From contig CAIOLO010000080.1 of NCBI GenBank assembly GCA_903859155.1, forward strand, positions 1 through 64,000: 64,000 nt of DNA, given 5' to 3'. The DNA is from an uncultured beta proteobacterium. GTDB lineage: Bacteria > Pseudomonadota > Gammaproteobacteria > Burkholderiales > SG8-39. The notes under the pieces are model-generated. The model was not told the origin of the DNA, searched no databases, and worked only from the letters and a program-made list of their open reading frames with translations. Below are positions 46,281 to 57,387 of this stretch, piece by piece. How positions within the stretch are numbered: position 1 is the first letter of the stretch; each line of letters opens with the position of its first letter. Both the position numbers and the translations under genes were made by a program.

Positions 46281-47476
46281 GGCTTGACTGCGGTCTGCGG
46301 CAAAGGTTGGGCGAGAAACTCCCGTATCAACGGGACCAGGATGGAGACAATCTGCCCGGCCTCGTCCCGGTTTAGCGTCAAGGGAGGCAGCAGGCGAACA
46401 ACGTTATCGACCGTGACGTTGATCAGGAGTTGCCGTTCAAGTGCGCGGGTTACGAGGTCGCCGCAGGGGCGGTCCAGTTCCACGCCTATCATGAGGCCGC
46501 GGCCGCGGATTGCTTTTAACCCGGCGTTTCCCTTCAATCCCTCCGCAATTCCATCGCGTATCAGCGCGCCCATTTCGATCGCGTTGGGGATAAGCGCTTC
46601 CTCTTCGATGATCGACAAGGTTGCCAACGCAGCGGCGCTGGCCAGGGGATTGCCGCCGAAGGTCGATCCGTGATTGCCGGGCTTGAAGACCTCGGCGGCG
46701 GCACCGCGCGCGAGGCATGCGCCGATGGGTACTCCTGAGCCGAGACCCTTGGCCAGGGTCATCACATCAGGGAGGAAATCCGCGTGCTGATATACAAACC
46801 ACTTTCCCGATCGGCCGATCCCGCACTGTACTTCGTCGAGCATCAGCAGCCAGCCGTGTTTGTCGCAGACTTCGCGCAAGCCGCGCAGATATTCGATGGT
46901 CGATACATTGATGCCGCCCTCACCCTGGATCGGTTCCACCAGCACGGCGACCACGCTGCGGTCATGCTCGCCAATCTGCCGCACTGTCTCAATGTCATTG
47001 AAGGGCACGCGGACAAAGCCGCCAACCAAAGGCTCGAATCCCGCCTGCACCTTGCGGTTTCCGGTCGCCGAAAGCGTTGCAAGCGTGCGGCCATGAAATG
47101 CCTGGTCCATGACTATGATTGCCGGCGTGTCCACGCCATTGCGGTGGCCGTGTAATCGCGCAAGCTTGATTGCGGCCTCGTTCGCTTCGCAGCCCGAATT
47201 GCAGAAAAACGACTTGTCCATGCCGCTGATGGCAGCCAGCTTGTCTGCCAGGGCCTCCTGTTTGGCGATGCGGTAAAGATTCGAGGTGTGAATGACGCTG
47301 CCAATCTGTTCGCCAAGTGCGCGGACGAATTTGGGATGCGCATGGCCAAGCGTGCTCACGGCGATGCCCGCCAGGGCGTCAAGGTAACGCTTGCCGGATT
47401 CGTCCCATAGCCAAACGCCCTCTCCGCGGACAAAGCAAAGAGGCAATCTGCTGTAGGTGTTCATTACGTGCGACAT
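46277..47476 (-). CDS. argD: Acetylornithine aminotransferase
   Basis: The 399-residue PLP enzyme has the class III pattern: HTSNLYRIAKQEALAD, NSGCEANEAAIKLAR, LMLDEVQCGIGRSGKWF, the PLP lysine in TLAKGLGSGVPIGAC, and NHGSTFGGNPLASAAAL. It is the first gene of the arginine operon here. It may also serve in lysine synthesis (DapC), as in relatives. Confidence 0.95.
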   Translation of the reverse strand: MSHVMNTYSRLPLCFVRGEGVWLWDESGKRYLDALAGIAVSTLGHAHPKFVRALGEQIGSVIHTSNLYRIAKQEALADKLAAISGMDKSFFCNSGCEANEAAIKLARLHGHRNGVDTPAIIVMDQAFHGRTLATLSATGNRKVQAGFEPLVGGFVRVPFNDIETVRQIGEHDRSVVAVLVEPIQGEGGINVSTIEYLRGLREVCDKHGWLLMLDEVQCGIGRSGKWFVYQHADFLPDVMTLAKGLGSGVPIGACLARGAAAEVFKPGNHGSTFGGNPLASAAALATLSIIEEEALIPNAIEMGALIRDGIAEGLKGNAGLKAIRGRGLMIGVELDRPCGDLVTRALERQLLINVTVDNVVRLLPPLTLNRDEAGQIVSILVPLIREFLAQPLPQTAVKP

Positions 47477-47835
47477 AGATAATCCAATTGTGCTGCGAAA
47501 ATGAAGTTGCGGGCGCCAGTCCGTCGCAGTATGACCTGCGGCGCCTGCCCGTGTTCCACGGGACTCCGGATTCGCGCCGGGCGGTCCACGCGATATATGT
47601 GCGCTACCGCAAAGGGTACCCGATTCGCGTTACTCTCAAGCAAGCCGTCATCCGCCAAATCCGTGGGACAGCAAAAAAAATATCTGCAGCGTTTCACCGA
47701 CGGAATTGCTGTCCGCAGAGGTCGCCACGCTAACCTGGTTCAGGTATCGCCAAACTGCAACGGTGGCCTCGGCCACCGTTGTGTAATAATGAAAATGTTA
47801 TTGATACCAATATCTTAGCATAGCCCCGGCGAAAA
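47477..47835. other. Divergent spacer between argD and parA
   Basis: About 360 bases. It should contain the leftward arg operon promoter and the rightward parA promoter. Visible structures are CCCGTG-TTC-CACGGG (47550-47564), and the palindrome listed at 47758-47781. Short open frames here look non-coding. I saw no ArgR-like box that I would stand by. Confidence 0.4.
47758..47781. promoter_or_regulatory. Long palindrome upstream of parA
   Basis: CAACGGTGGCC, two bases, GGCCACCGTTG: a perfect 11-base inverted repeat about 55 bases upstream of the parA ATG. It is flanked by a further pair GGTATC and GATACC (about 47743-47748 and 47804-47809). It is not followed by a T run on the plus strand. 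An operator or a ParB-like or autoregulatory binding site is possible. Confidence 0.45.
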
Positions 47836-48630
47836 ATGGATGCTTCCCTCGCGGTGTTCAATCAAAAGGGCGGGGTGGGCAAGACCACCACCGCGCTGAA
47901 TCTTGCCGCAGCGCTGTCCAGGCGCGGCCTGCGACCGCTCCTCATTGACCTTGACCCGCAGGCGCACCTTTCTTCCATTTTGGGACAGAGCTGCAGCGGC
48001 GCCAGCAGCATGTTCGCGTTTTTCTCCGAAGAGAAAAAACTTTCCACTCTGATGCGCCCGATCCAACTTTGTGGAAATCCGGAGGCGTGCGCACCTGGCG
48101 ACCTTTTGCCGGCGCATTCGGAGTTGCTGAAAGTCGACACCCTGTATGGCAAGGGGCCAAATGTGCTGCGCCGCTTGCGTCTTGGCATTGAAGAGAACCT
48201 GCAGACCGACGGCCCGCGACCGGTGCTGATCGATTGCTGCCCCATGCTGGGCGTGCTCTCCTTGTCGGGGGTGTTCGCGTGCGAACGGGTGCTGGTTCCC
48301 ATTTCCACCGACTTCCTGTCGGTCAATGGGGCGATTCAATTGGATAGGACCTTGAACGCGCTGGAGCATGTGTTTAAGCGTCGAGTACCGCGCAGGTATG
48401 TGTTGACCCGATTCGACGGTCGCAGGCGCATGTCCCATGAGATTGTCACCAGGCTCACAGAGCGCTTCGGCGGGGAACTGTGTCAGACGCGTGTCGCCGA
48501 GAATGTCTCGATTGCGGAAAGTCCCGCCGTGGGCAAGGATATCTTCGCGCATGCACCGCAAAGCCGCGGCGCGGCTGATTACGAAGCGCTGCTGGAAGAA
48601 CTTCTCAACTCGGGCTTTCTGGTGGCTTGA
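47836..48630 (+). CDS. ParA-family ATPase without an adjacent ParB
   Basis: The 264-residue product is a ParA/Soj-type ATPase. The deviant Walker A NQKGGVGKTTTALNLAAAL is at residues 9-27, LIDLDPQAHLSS is switch I, and LIDCCPMLGVLSLSG is Walker B. ParA proteins position cargo such as plasmids, chromosome origins or protein clusters. No ParB, minC or chemotaxis genes are nearby, so it is an orphan with unknown cargo. Start at the ATG 47836. Confidence 0.88.
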   Translation: MDASLAVFNQKGGVGKTTTALNLAAALSRRGLRPLLIDLDPQAHLSSILGQSCSGASSMFAFFSEEKKLSTLMRPIQLCGNPEACAPGDLLPAHSELLKVDTLYGKGPNVLRRLRLGIEENLQTDGPRPVLIDCCPMLGVLSLSGVFACERVLVPISTDFLSVNGAIQLDRTLNALEHVFKRRVPRRYVLTRFDGRRRMSHEIVTRLTERFGGELCQTRVAENVSIAESPAVGKDIFAHAPQSRGAADYEALLEELLNSGFLVA

Positions 48631-48670
48631 TCCGGACCGAAACCCAAGGCGCGCGGCCGGTTGCCAGGCT

Positions 48671-48892
48671 TCATTTCGAGATCAGCGAAACCACATCCTC
48701 GAAGCTGAGTGAGTCGGTACGGCGTCCGGTTTGAAGGACTACGCACTCCATGATCTGGCAATTCTGGTACATCTGACGGAGCTTGCGTTCCGCCTCGGCT
48801 TCGTCGAGACCATGAATCGACAGGTTTTCCACCAGAAGGCCATGGCGCGTACGTATGCGAAAACCGTACTTGATTGTGGTTGGCACCGACAT
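48671..48892 (-). CDS. Small conserved-looking protein of unknown function
   Basis: The 73-residue product (start MSVPTTIKYGFRIRTRHGLL) has a predicted alpha/beta layout with GLDEAEAERKLRQMYQNCQIMECVV. I do not recognise the family. Codon use is ordinary and promoter elements lie upstream (48943-48971). The orphan ParA ends 40 bases away on the other strand. Confidence 0.6.
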   Translation of the reverse strand: MSVPTTIKYGFRIRTRHGLLVENLSIHGLDEAEAERKLRQMYQNCQIMECVVLQTGRRTDSLSFEDVVSLISK

Positions 48893-48942
48893 GGATACCT
48901 CGCAAGACGAAACGATGAAAAGATAATCAATGGGTTAGGTGG

Positions 48943-48971
48943 GGTATAGCATAAGAGTATCAAATGCACAA
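48943..48971 (-). promoter_or_regulatory. Promoter candidate for the 73-residue protein
   Basis: On the minus strand, TTGTGC (48971-48966) and TATACC (48948-48943) are 17 bases apart. A TTGACA (48994-48989) with a TATATT only 13 bases on lies upstream and may be a second, poorer site. Confidence 0.4.
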
Positions 48972-49159
48972 TATAACATTTTGATTTTTGTCAATTTTTA
49001 GGCGTTCTCCAGGGATTTCCCAAAAATTTGGGTCTCTGGCTGTATTTTCTCCAAGCAATGCAGATATGCCAGCTCAGGCATGCACCCGGGAGATGCATCA
49101 ATTGCCGGGGCAAATGGCAACCGGCGTTCGTGCGAACGGAGAGGCCGCCAGATCGGGAA

Positions 49160-49192
49160 AATAAAAAAGGCGAGCGCCAGCTGGCGACCGCC
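49160..49192 (-). terminator. Rho-independent terminator of rpsT
   Basis: On the minus strand a 12-base stem with two central mismatches (GGCGGTCGCCAG / CTGGCGCTCGCC) is followed by TTTTTTATTTT. It starts about 29 bases after the rpsT stop codon. Confidence 0.85.
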
Positions 49193-49220
49193 TTTCGGGA
49201 TACCGAACCTCGGGTAGAAA

Positions 49221-49484
49221 CTAGGCCAGAGCCTTGATCTGCCCCGCGAGCTGGCTCTTGTGCCGCGCCGCCTTGTTTTTGTGGATGATGTCCTTATCGG
49301 CAATTCGATCGACGACGCTCATCGATTCGCGGTATATCTTCTGAGCCGCCGTCTTGTCGCCGGACTCGATGGCCTTGCGCACGTTCTTGATGGCGGTGCG
49401 CAACTCTGAACGCAGCCCCATGTTGTGTGCACGCCGATGTTGCGATTGTCTCGCCGCCTTGCGGGCGCTGTTGGTGTTCGCCAT
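49221..49484 (-). CDS. rpsT: Ribosomal protein S20
   Basis: The 87-residue protein has the S20 start [18 protein letters not shown] and the Lys/Arg-rich helices ([30 protein letters not shown]). It binds 16S rRNA. The ATG at 49484 is the conserved start, with the promoter below upstream; the open frame further upstream is not coding. Single-gene unit with its own promoter and terminator. Confidence 0.98.
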   Translation of the reverse strand: MANTNSARKAARQSQHRRAHNMGLRSELRTAIKNVRKAIESGDKTAAQKIYRESMSVVDRIADKDIIHKNKAARHKSQLAGQIKALA

Positions 49485-49514
49485 GGACCCAGGTGCCTGA
49501 AAAGAAAGGGCGGA

Positions 49515-49543
49515 ATTGTAATTGCTTAGCGCCAGGAAAGCAA
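49515..49543 (-). promoter_or_regulatory. Promoter of rpsT
   Basis: On the minus strand, TTGCTT (49543-49538) and TACAAT (49520-49515) with a 17-base spacer, about 30 bases before the rpsT ATG. Confidence 0.7.
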
Positions 49544-49652
49544 GGCGCAACAGTTACAATCGGGTACGCATACAAAAGAACGAATCCGCCGACAATGTGG
49601 CGGACCATCAGGAACGGCCCCCCATCTTGTTGTCTCAGAGCCCAGTTTTCCA

Positions 49653-51188
49653 ATGAACCTGCTGAAAGCGCTTGCCACGGTCAGCAGCATGACCATGGTA
49701 TCCAGAATTCTGGGCTTTCTGAGGGATCTGGTGATCGCACGCATGTTCGGCGCCGGGATTGCAACCGACGCATTTTTTGTGGCTTTCCGGATTCCGAATC
49801 TGCTGCGGCGCCTGTTTGCCGAGGGCGCGTTTTCGCAGGCGTTCGTTCCGGTTCTTTCCCATTATCGCGTCGGGCAGGGCGAGCAGGGCACGCGCACGCT
49901 GGTCGACCGTGTCGCGAGTCTCCTGGCAGTCACCCTGATCCTGGTCAGCGTGCTCGGGGTGATATTGGCGCCGTGGATCATTTACGTGAGCGCTCCTGGA
50001 TTTGCCGCCGATGCCGCAAAGTTCGATCTGACCGTGGCGATGCTCCGTATCACCTTTCCCTATATCGTATTTATTTCTCTGGTGTCGCTGGCGGGCGGCA
50101 TTCTCAACACCTGGAGCAGATTCGTCATTCCGGCGCTGACGCCCTCCCTGCTCAATCTGTCGTTCATTTTCGGGGCAATGTTTGCCGCGCCCTATTTCGA
50201 TCCGCCGGCGATGGTGCTTGCCTGGGCGGTTTTCGCCGGGGGCGCGGCGCAGTTGGCCTTCCAGATTCCGGCATTGGCGCGCATCGGCATGCTGCCCAGA
50301 TTGCGACTGGATTGGCGAGATCCGGGCGTAAAACGGATTCTGCGGCTCATGGGGCCGGCAATATTGGGAGTGTCAGTCGCTCAGATAAGCCTTTTGATCA
50401 ACACGATCTTTGCGTCATTCCTCGCCGTCGGCAGCGTTTCCTGGTTGTACTACGCCGATCGGCTCATGGAGTTTCCAACGGCGCTTCTGGGGGTCGCATT
50501 GGGAACGGTGCTGTTGCCCAGTCTTTCGCGTAGTTTTGCCTCGGGCGATGTCGAGGAATATTCGCGCTTGCTCGACTGGGGATTGCGCCTGACTTTGCTG
50601 CTTGCGCTGCCGGCCGCGGTGGCGCTGGCGGTACTGTCTGTTCCGCTGGTCAGCACCCTGTTTCATCATGGCGCCTTCTCCGAGCAGGATGTCTGGATGA
50701 CCCGCCAGGCATTGATGGCTTACAGCGCCGGATTGCTGGGTCTGATACTTGTCAAAATCCTCGCGCCGGGATTCTATGCCCGGCAGGATGTTGCCACGCC
50801 TATGCGGATTGCCGTCGTCACCCTGGTCGCGACCCAGGCGATGAACCTCGCGCTGATCGGCATGCTGGCGCATGCTGGTCTGGCATTGTCTATTTCCCTT
50901 GGCGCCTGCCTGAACGCGGTCCTGCTGTACCGCGCCCTGCGGTCGGATAATATTTTCCGGCCTCAGCCCGGCTGGCCCCGGTTCATCTTGAAGGCGTTGT
51001 GCGCCGTGGCGCTGATGGCGACTGCGCTTTTTCTGGCTGCCGGTCCGGCATCCTGGTGGCTGGGCGCGGGTGACAGCATCCGCGCCGCCGCGCTTGCAGC
51101 ATTGGTGCTTCTTGGTGTTGCGGTCTACTTCGCCACATTGTTCATTTTGGGATTCCGGCCACGGGATTTCTCGAGGGGCGGCGCGTGA
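49653..51188 (+). CDS. murJ: Lipid II flippase MurJ (MviN)
   Basis: The 511-residue polytopic protein has about 14 helices and the MurJ start [19 protein letters not shown] followed by [20 protein letters not shown], with the conserved cavity arginines. It flips lipid II across the inner membrane for peptidoglycan synthesis. It overlaps the next gene by 4 bases and is divergent from rpsT, as in many betaproteobacteria. Confidence 0.96.
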   Translation: MNLLKALATVSSMTMVSRILGFLRDLVIARMFGAGIATDAFFVAFRIPNLLRRLFAEGAFSQAFVPVLSHYRVGQGEQGTRTLVDRVASLLAVTLILVSVLGVILAPWIIYVSAPGFAADAAKFDLTVAMLRITFPYIVFISLVSLAGGILNTWSRFVIPALTPSLLNLSFIFGAMFAAPYFDPPAMVLAWAVFAGGAAQLAFQIPALARIGMLPRLRLDWRDPGVKRILRLMGPAILGVSVAQISLLINTIFASFLAVGSVSWLYYADRLMEFPTALLGVALGTVLLPSLSRSFASGDVEEYSRLLDWGLRLTLLLALPAAVALAVLSVPLVSTLFHHGAFSEQDVWMTRQALMAYSAGLLGLILVKILAPGFYARQDVATPMRIAVVTLVATQAMNLALIGMLAHAGLALSISLGACLNAVLLYRALRSDNIFRPQPGWPRFILKALCAVALMATALFLAAGPASWWLGAGDSIRAAALAALVLLGVAVYFATLFILGFRPRDFSRGGA

Positions 51189-52018
51189 ACCGCGGCCTTG
51201 ACCGGTTCGCCGAACTGGTTTCCAGCGAAAACTTCAGTCTTGCCGAGGCAAGCCTGCTGATCGCCCAGGACAGATACGGCGATCTTGACGTCGATCGCTA
51301 TCTTGAGCGCATTACGACGATGGCCGATACGGTGCGGTCACGAATTTCCGGAGATGCTTTTGCCGAGCAAAAGGTTCTGGCGATCAATCACCATCTCTTC
51401 CGTGAACTGCAGTTTCTCGGGAATTTCGACAATTACTATGATCCTCGCAACAGCTACCTCAATGAAGTGCTCGACCGCCATACCGGAATACCGATAACGC
51501 TTTCGATTCTCTACATGGAAATCGGCAAGCGCCTCGGCCTGAACATCCATGGCGTGTCGTTTCCTGGTCATTTTCTGGTCAAGCTGAAGGTCAAGCGCGG
51601 GCAGCTGGTCATCGATCCTTTCATCGGCGGTGAAACCCAGTCCGAAGCCGATTTGCGGCAACGCCTGGCCCAGGTGCTGCCCGCATCCGAGGCGCAAACC
51701 GCGCCTATTCACAGGTATCTTGAGGCGGCCACCCCGCGCCAGATCATCGCCCGCATGTTGAGGAACCTGAAAAACATCCACATGCAGGCGGAAAAATTCG
51801 ATGCGGCGCTGGATGTCATGCAGCGCATGCTGTTGCTGCTGCCAGAGTCGGCGGTGGAATTGCGCGACCGCGGGCTTTTGTACCAGAAGCTCGAGTGCTT
51901 CCGCCCGGCACTGTCGGACCTGCAGAACTACGTGCGCCGCGTTCCGGACGCGCCGGATAGCGGCGATATGCACTTGAGGATCGCCGAACTCAAACGCGCA
52001 TGCGCCAGTCTGAACTGA
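51185..52018 (+). CDS. SirB1-family protein (transglutaminase-like N-terminal part, TPR C-terminal part)
   Basis: The 277-residue product matches the SirB1/YchA family: [21 protein letters not shown] with [27 protein letters not shown], followed by a TPR-like C-terminal half ([20 protein letters not shown]). The residues of the transglutaminase triad are not all present, so enzymatic activity is doubtful. Start is the GTG at 51185 (GTGA overlap with murJ). Confidence 0.9.
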   Translation: MNRGLDRFAELVSSENFSLAEASLLIAQDRYGDLDVDRYLERITTMADTVRSRISGDAFAEQKVLAINHHLFRELQFLGNFDNYYDPRNSYLNEVLDRHTGIPITLSILYMEIGKRLGLNIHGVSFPGHFLVKLKVKRGQLVIDPFIGGETQSEADLRQRLAQVLPASEAQTAPIHRYLEAATPRQIIARMLRNLKNIHMQAEKFDAALDVMQRMLLLLPESAVELRDRGLLYQKLECFRPALSDLQNYVRRVPDAPDSGDMHLRIAELKRACASLN

Positions 52019-52080
52019 AAGCGGTACCAGGGACTTCTCCGCGGGCCGCTATGGCTCCGGTTCAGGCGGCATAAGTCATA

Positions 52081-52086
52081 TATAAT
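52081..52086 (+). promoter_or_regulatory. -10 element for ribF-ileS-lspA-ispH
   Basis: A perfect TATAAT 34 bases before the ribF ATG; the -35 (GGTTCA-like, 17 bases upstream) is poor. Confidence 0.4.
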
Positions 52087-52119
52087 TCAACGCCCTGCGC
52101 TTCATCCCTCGAACTTCCC

Positions 52120-53070
52120 ATGCTGGTCACACGCGGTGCGCTACGCGCCGGACATGCTCCGGTGGCCTTGACGATCGGCAATTTCGACGGTGTTCATAAA
52201 GGGCATCAGGCTATCCTGTCGCGCCTGGTGCAGGGTGCGCGAGAGCGAAGTATTACCAGTTGCGTGATGACCTTTGAGCCGCATCCCCGTGAATTTTTCG
52301 GACGAATTCAAGGGAACCCGCAAATCGTACCCACGAGGCTGACGTCGCTGCGCGAAAAACTTGAATTGCTCGATGCGAGTGGCGTAGCGCGCACTCACGT
52401 GCAGAGGTTTTCCACGGCGTTCGCGGCGCTTACCCCGGATCAGTTTGTTCACGAACTGCTGGATCAATGTCTGGCCGCCCGCTGGGTCCTGATTGGCGAC
52501 GACTTTTGTTTCGGGACCGGAAGGGCTGGTAATTTTCATTTGTTGCGCCGGCTTGGCGAGAAACTTGGCATCGAAGTTCAGGCGATGGATACGGTCGCAC
52601 AGCAAGGCGTCCGGATATCGTCCGTCGCGGTGCGTTCGGCGCTGACCGAGGGCGATCTTGAAAGGGCACGCTTGCTGCTCGGGCGGGCGTACAGCATCAG
52701 TGGTCGCGTGGTGCATGGTGACAAATTCGGGCGCGAACTCGGGTATCCCACGGCCAACATCCAGATTCAGCACAACCGGCCGCCGCTGCTGGGGATCTTT
52801 GCGGTGCGCATGCATGGGGTGGGCGCGGATGCCCTGCCCGGTGTCGCGAGCCTGGGCGTGCGTCCCACGGTGAAGAGTTCGGGGACCGCGGTGCTGGAGG
52901 TGCATCTTTTTGATTACTCCGGCGATCTTTACGGCCGCCACGTGCGTGTTGAATTTCTGCACAAGATCCGTGACGAGGAACGCTACCCGGATATTGCCAC
53001 CCTTCGCGCGCAAATCGCACGCGATTGCGACGCCGCGCGCCGCGTGCTGATGGAAAAAAATGATGGATGA
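52120..53070 (+). CDS. ribF: Bifunctional riboflavin kinase/FAD synthetase
   Basis: The 316-residue enzyme makes FMN and FAD. The adenylyltransferase domain carries [16 protein letters not shown] and [20 protein letters not shown]; the kinase domain carries [20 protein letters not shown] and the C-terminal [13 protein letters not shown]. It overlaps ileS by 11 bases. Neighbourhood ribF-ileS-lspA-ispH is a classical proteobacterial cluster. Confidence 0.97.
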   Translation: MLVTRGALRAGHAPVALTIGNFDGVHKGHQAILSRLVQGARERSITSCVMTFEPHPREFFGRIQGNPQIVPTRLTSLREKLELLDASGVARTHVQRFSTAFAALTPDQFVHELLDQCLAARWVLIGDDFCFGTGRAGNFHLLRRLGEKLGIEVQAMDTVAQQGVRISSVAVRSALTEGDLERARLLLGRAYSISGRVVHGDKFGRELGYPTANIQIQHNRPPLLGIFAVRMHGVGADALPGVASLGVRPTVKSSGTAVLEVHLFDYSGDLYGRHVRVEFLHKIRDEERYPDIATLRAQIARDCDAARRVLMEKNDG

Positions 53071-55915
53071 ACCCAAGAGTGATTACCGCAAGACCCTGAA
53101 CCTTCCTGACACGCCATTTCCGATGCGCGGCGACCTGGCAAAGCGCGAACCCCTGTGGGTGCGCGAATGGGAGGAGAAAGGCGTCTACAAAAAGCTGCGC
53201 GCAATGCGGCGCGGCAGGCCGAAATTCGTGCTGCACGACGGTCCGCCCTACGCCAACGGCGACATTCACATCGGCCACGCAGTCAACAAGATCCTCAAGG
53301 ACATCATCACCAAATCGAGGGCGTTGGCGGGCTTCGACGCAGTCTATGTCCCCGGGTGGGACTGCCATGGCATGCCGATCGAAGTCCAGATCGAAAAAAC
53401 CCATGGCAAGAACATAGCGGTGGAGAAAACGCAGGCCTTGTGCCGCGCCTATGCCTCCGAGCAGGTAGAGCGCCAGATGCGCGATTTCAAACGCCTGGGC
53501 GTGCTGGGCGACTGGGCGCGTCCGTACCGCACCATGGATTTCGTCAATGAAGCCAACGAGATCCGGGCTCTGGCGGGTTTGCTGCAAAAGGGTTACATCT
53601 ATCGCGGCCTGAAGCCGGTCAACTGGTGTTTCGATTGTGGCTCGGCCCTCGCCGAGGCCGAGGTCGAGTACGCCGACCGGCGCGACCCGGCGATCGACGT
53701 CGGATTCAGGTTCGCCGAACCGGAAAAGCTGGCCAGAGCATTCGGTCTGCAAAGCCTGCCGACCGACAAGGGTTGGGCGGTCATCTGGACCACCACCCCC
53801 TGGACCATTCCTGCCAATCAGGCGCTCAACGTGCATCCTGATCACGTCTACGACCTGGTCAGCACGCCGCGGGGGCTGCTGATTCTTGCAGCCGAACTGC
53901 GCGATGCGTGCCTGGCCCGGTTTGGTTTGGCCGGCGAGGTCCTGGCCAGCTGCAAGGGGATCGCGCTGGAGCGAATCGCATTCGCCCATCCCTTCTACGA
54001 TCGCATCTCGCCGGTCTTTCCGGGAGACTACGTGACCCTGGAGCAGGGCACCGGCATCGTCCACAGCGCGCCCGCCTACGGAATCGAGGATTTTCAATCC
54101 TGCAGGCGATATGGCATGGCGGACGACCAGATACTGACTCCGGTCATGGCAGAGGGGCGATACTCCCCGTCACTGCCCTTTTTCGGCGGCTTGAACATAT
54201 GGAAAGCCAACCCGGCAATCGTCGCAAAAATTGAGGAAAGCGGTTGCCTGTTCAGTTCGGTGAGTTACGAACACAGCTACATGCACTGCTGGCGCCACAA
54301 GACGCCGATCATCTATCGCGCCACAACGCAATGGTTTGCCGGCATGGAGGACGTTCCCGGGTTCAATGGCGTCAAGCCTGCCGAGTCGCTTCGCGCAACC
54401 GCATTGCGCGGCGTCGAGCAAACGCAGTTCTATCCCGCCTGGGGCAAGGCGAGATTGCACGGCATGATCGCGAATCGACCGGACTGGACGTTGTCGCGCC
54501 AGCGCCAATGGGGCGTGCCCATGCCGTTTTTCGTGCATCGCGAAACCGGCGCGCCGCATCCGGATACCGCGGCGCTGACCGAACGCGTGGCGCTGCGCGT
54601 GGAGCGCGAAGGCATAGAAGCCTGGCAGCACGTTACCGTCGAGGAAATGCTCGGCGATGACGCGCCGAATTACGAAAAAGCAAGGGACACCCTGGACGTG
54701 TGGTTTGATTCCGGAGTAACCCATGCAACGGTTATCGGCGGTCCCGACGGAGAGAAAAGCGGCTTGGGCAGCCACGGCAGTGATCTGCAATTCCCGGCTG
54801 ATCTTTATCTGGAGGGTTCGGACCAGCATCGCGGCTGGTTTCATTCGTCCCTGCTGGTGTCCTCGATGATGTGGGGCGTGCCTCCCTACAAGGCGCTGCT
54901 TACACATGGTTTCGTCGTCGACGGTCAGGGACGGAAGATGTCGAAATCCATGGGAAATGTGGTTGCGCCTCAGAAGGTCGCCGATACGCTGGGTGCAGAG
55001 ATCCTGCGCCTGTGGACGGCGGCGACCGACTACTCCGGCGAATTGTCGATTTCAGACGAGATTCTCAAGCGCGTGGTGGAAGGTTACCGGCGCATACGCA
55101 ATACCCTGCGTTTCCTTCTGGCCAACACCTCGGATTTCGACCCCGCGACACAGATGTTGCCGGTTGCCGAATGGCTGGAAATCGACCGCTACGCACTGGC
55201 GCTGACGCATGAATTGCAGCAGGCGGTGACCAGCGACTACGAGCGCTATGAGTTCCACCTCATCGTCGCCAGAATCCAGACTTTTTGCTCGGAGGATCTG
55301 GGGTCGTTCTACCTGGATATCCTGAAGGATCGTCTGTACACGACCAAGGCAGATTCGCGCGAAAGGCGGGCGGCGCAAAGCGCGTTGCACCACATCGTCC
55401 AGACGCTGCTGCGCCTCATCGCGCCCATCCTCTCCTTTACTGCCGAGGAAGCGTGGCGCTGCGCGCCTGGCGCGAGCGAGAGCGAGAGCATTTTCATGGA
55501 GACCTGGCATCAGCTTCCCCCGGTCGAGGGCGCGGCGGCGCTGCTCTCGCGCTGGGCGTCGATCCGGGAACTTCGCGGCGAAGTGCAAAAGCAACTCGAG
55601 GCATTGCGCGAGGCAGGGCGCATAGGGTCCTCGCTGCAGGCGGAAGTCGTGGTTGGCGCAGCGGGAGAAAAACACGCGCTGCTGGCTTCGCTGGGTGACG
55701 ATCTTCGCTTCGTGCTGATAACTTCCAAAGCCCAATTGCGTTCCTCGGAATCTAAGCAGGACGAGACCATCGACGCGGTCCCCAGTTCCCATTGCAAATG
55801 CCAGCGCTGCTGGCACTGGCGCGAGGACGTGGGCGCCGATTCTGCGCATCCGGGCCTGTGCGGGCGCTGCCTGTCCAATCTTTTTGGTGCGGGCGAGCCG
55901 CGCCGTTTTGCTTAA
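53060..55915 (+). CDS. ileS: Isoleucyl-tRNA synthetase
   Basis: The 951-residue class I synthetase has [18 protein letters not shown] (HIGH box), the [12 protein letters not shown] loop, editing domain motifs [16 protein letters not shown], and the C-terminal zinc finger CKCQRCWHW ... CGRC. Start ATG at 53060 or the next codon. It overlaps ribF and its 3' end overlaps the lspA start. Confidence 0.98.
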   Translation: MMDEPKSDYRKTLNLPDTPFPMRGDLAKREPLWVREWEEKGVYKKLRAMRRGRPKFVLHDGPPYANGDIHIGHAVNKILKDIITKSRALAGFDAVYVPGWDCHGMPIEVQIEKTHGKNIAVEKTQALCRAYASEQVERQMRDFKRLGVLGDWARPYRTMDFVNEANEIRALAGLLQKGYIYRGLKPVNWCFDCGSALAEAEVEYADRRDPAIDVGFRFAEPEKLARAFGLQSLPTDKGWAVIWTTTPWTIPANQALNVHPDHVYDLVSTPRGLLILAAELRDACLARFGLAGEVLASCKGIALERIAFAHPFYDRISPVFPGDYVTLEQGTGIVHSAPAYGIEDFQSCRRYGMADDQILTPVMAEGRYSPSLPFFGGLNIWKANPAIVAKIEESGCLFSSVSYEHSYMHCWRHKTPIIYRATTQWFAGMEDVPGFNGVKPAESLRATALRGVEQTQFYPAWGKARLHGMIANRPDWTLSRQRQWGVPMPFFVHRETGAPHPDTAALTERVALRVEREGIEAWQHVTVEEMLGDDAPNYEKARDTLDVWFDSGVTHATVIGGPDGEKSGLGSHGSDLQFPADLYLEGSDQHRGWFHSSLLVSSMMWGVPPYKALLTHGFVVDGQGRKMSKSMGNVVAPQKVADTLGAEILRLWTAATDYSGELSISDEILKRVVEGYRRIRNTLRFLLANTSDFDPATQMLPVAEWLEIDRYALALTHELQQAVTSDYERYEFHLIVARIQTFCSEDLGSFYLDILKDRLYTTKADSRERRAAQSALHHIVQTLLRLIAPILSFTAEEAWRCAPGASESESIFMETWHQLPPVEGAAALLSRWASIRELRGEVQKQLEALREAGRIGSSLQAEVVVGAAGEKHALLASLGDDLRFVLITSKAQLRSSESKQDETIDAVPSSHCKCQRCWHWREDVGADSAHPGLCGRCLSNLFGAGEPRRFA

Positions 55916-56399
55916 GCCGGCGGTGGACGCGGCCCGCCGGTCGGCACCGTGGCTGGCGCTGTCCATGCTGGTTGCATTGCTCGACCAGGGCAGCAAATAC
56001 TGGGTTGAAGCGGTCTTTCAGCGAGGCGAGCGTCTGCCGATTACGGATTTTTTCAATCTGGTGCTGGTATACAACCCTGGCGCCGCGTTCAGCTTTTTGT
56101 CGGACGCCGCAGGTTGGCAGCGTTATGTACTGATCGCCGTTTCCTTGATTGCGGTCATTCTGATCGTCGCTCTGCTCGCCGGGCAATCCGCCCAAGGCTT
56201 GTTTCGAATTGCGCTTACATTGATTCTAGGGGGGGCGCTGGGAAATCTCTGGGACCGAGTGGCAGTCGGCGAAGTGGTCGATTTCCTCGACTTTCACCTT
56301 GGCGCCTGGCATTGGCCGGCGTTCAATATTGCGGACTCCGCGATCAGCATTGGCGCGGCGCTGCTGGTGGTTGACGGTGTTTTCGGGAAAAAGCAATGA
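55884..56399 (+). CDS. lspA: Lipoprotein signal peptidase (signal peptidase II)
   Basis: The roughly 170-residue aspartic protease has four membrane helices, [11 protein letters not shown], and the catalytic aspartates in GNLWDRV and NIADSAIS. The start lies inside the ileS end; TTG at 55884 and GTG at 55887 are both possible and no good Shine-Dalgarno sequence decides. The fkpB gene that often follows is missing here. Confidence 0.94.
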   Translation: MVRASRAVLLKPAVDAARRSAPWLALSMLVALLDQGSKYWVEAVFQRGERLPITDFFNLVLVYNPGAAFSFLSDAAGWQRYVLIAVSLIAVILIVALLAGQSAQGLFRIALTLILGGALGNLWDRVAVGEVVDFLDFHLGAWHWPAFNIADSAISIGAALLVVDGVFGKKQ

Positions 56400-56454
56400 T
56401 GCCGTCGACGGCGGTCAGTGGCGGCGACGAAGTTTCGCAGAGGATGGGAACGTG

Positions 56455-57387
56455 ATGGAAGTCCTTCTGGCACATCCGCGGGGGTTCTGCGCTGGGGTCG
56501 AGCGTGCCATCATTATCGTCGAGCGTGCCCTGGAACTGCACGGTGCGCCGATCTACGTGCGGCACGAAATCGTTCACAACAAATACGTGGTTGACAGTTT
56601 GCGGTTGAAGGGCGCCGTATTTGTCGACGAGCTTGCCGAGGTGCCCGCGGGCGGCACGGTCATCTTCTCGGCGCACGGTGTGTCCCAGGCGGTCCGGCGC
56701 GAAGCCGAAATGCGCGCACTCAAGGTATTCGACGCCACCTGTCCGTTGGTGACCAAGGTGCATGTCGAGGTGACCAGGATGCGTGCCGAAGGCCGGGAGG
56801 TCATCATGATAGGGCACCGCGGCCATCCGGAATCCGTGGGCACCATGGGCCAGGCGGATGGTGGCATGCACCTCGTACAAAGCGTCGAAGATGTGGCTTC
56901 GCTGACAGTGCGAGACCCCGGGCGGCTTGCCTATGTCATGCAGACCACCCTTTCAGTTGACGATGCCGAATCAATGGTAAAAGCGCTCCGGGCGCGGTTT
57001 CCGGATATTGCCGGCCCCAAGAAGGGCGACATTTGCTATGCGACGCAGAATCGTCAGGATGCGGTGAAATTCATGGTTTCGCAATGTGACCTGATCATCG
57101 TGGTGGGATCGCCGAATTCCTCCAATTCAAACCGCTTGCGTGAAGTGGCGCTAAGCCGGGGCATCGAGTCTTACATGGTGGATAACGCCACGCAGCTTGA
57201 TTCGGCCTGGTTGCAGGGAAAGCACCGCATAGGCCTGACCGCCGGTGCGTCCGCTCCTGAGATCCTGGTCCAGGAAGTCGTTGCCAGCTTGCGTGAGATG
57301 GGGGCGCGCCAAGTTACGCAACTCGCTGGCATCGAGGAGAACGTCACGTTTCCGCTGCCCAAGGGGCTGGTTACGAAAGCCGGTTAA
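56455..57387 (+). CDS. ispH: 4-Hydroxy-3-methylbut-2-enyl diphosphate reductase
   Basis: The 310-residue iron-sulfur enzyme makes IPP and DMAPP, the last MEP step. The three cluster cysteines are in [12 protein letters not shown] (Cys12), [11 protein letters not shown] and [10 protein letters not shown]; the substrate loop [11 protein letters not shown] is intact. The ATG at 56455 follows lspA by 55 bases; the preceding GTG (56452) is also possible. Confidence 0.97.
   Translation: MEVLLAHPRGFCAGVERAIIIVERALELHGAPIYVRHEIVHNKYVVDSLRLKGAVFVDELAEVPAGGTVIFSAHGVSQAVRREAEMRALKVFDATCPLVTKVHVEVTRMRAEGREVIMIGHRGHPESVGTMGQADGGMHLVQSVEDVASLTVRDPGRLAYVMQTTLSVDDAESMVKALRARFPDIAGPKKGDICYATQNRQDAVKFMVSQCDLIIVVGSPNSSNSNRLREVALSRGIESYMVDNATQLDSAWLQGKHRIGLTAGASAPEILVQEVVASLREMGARQVTQLAGIEENVTFPLPKGLVTKAG

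Larger units (their letters stand above)
48893..49220. other. Spacer with promoter and the rpsT terminator
   Basis: About 330 bases without a gene. The left part is AT-rich and holds the promoter of the 73-residue protein; the right part holds the terminator of rpsT. The middle (49000-49150) shows nothing I can name. Confidence 0.5.

Noticed and set aside
47501-47818. Short ORFs in the argD-parA spacer
   Set aside because: Unusual composition (many Arg, Cys, Ser) and no homology pattern; the spacer is better read as regulatory.
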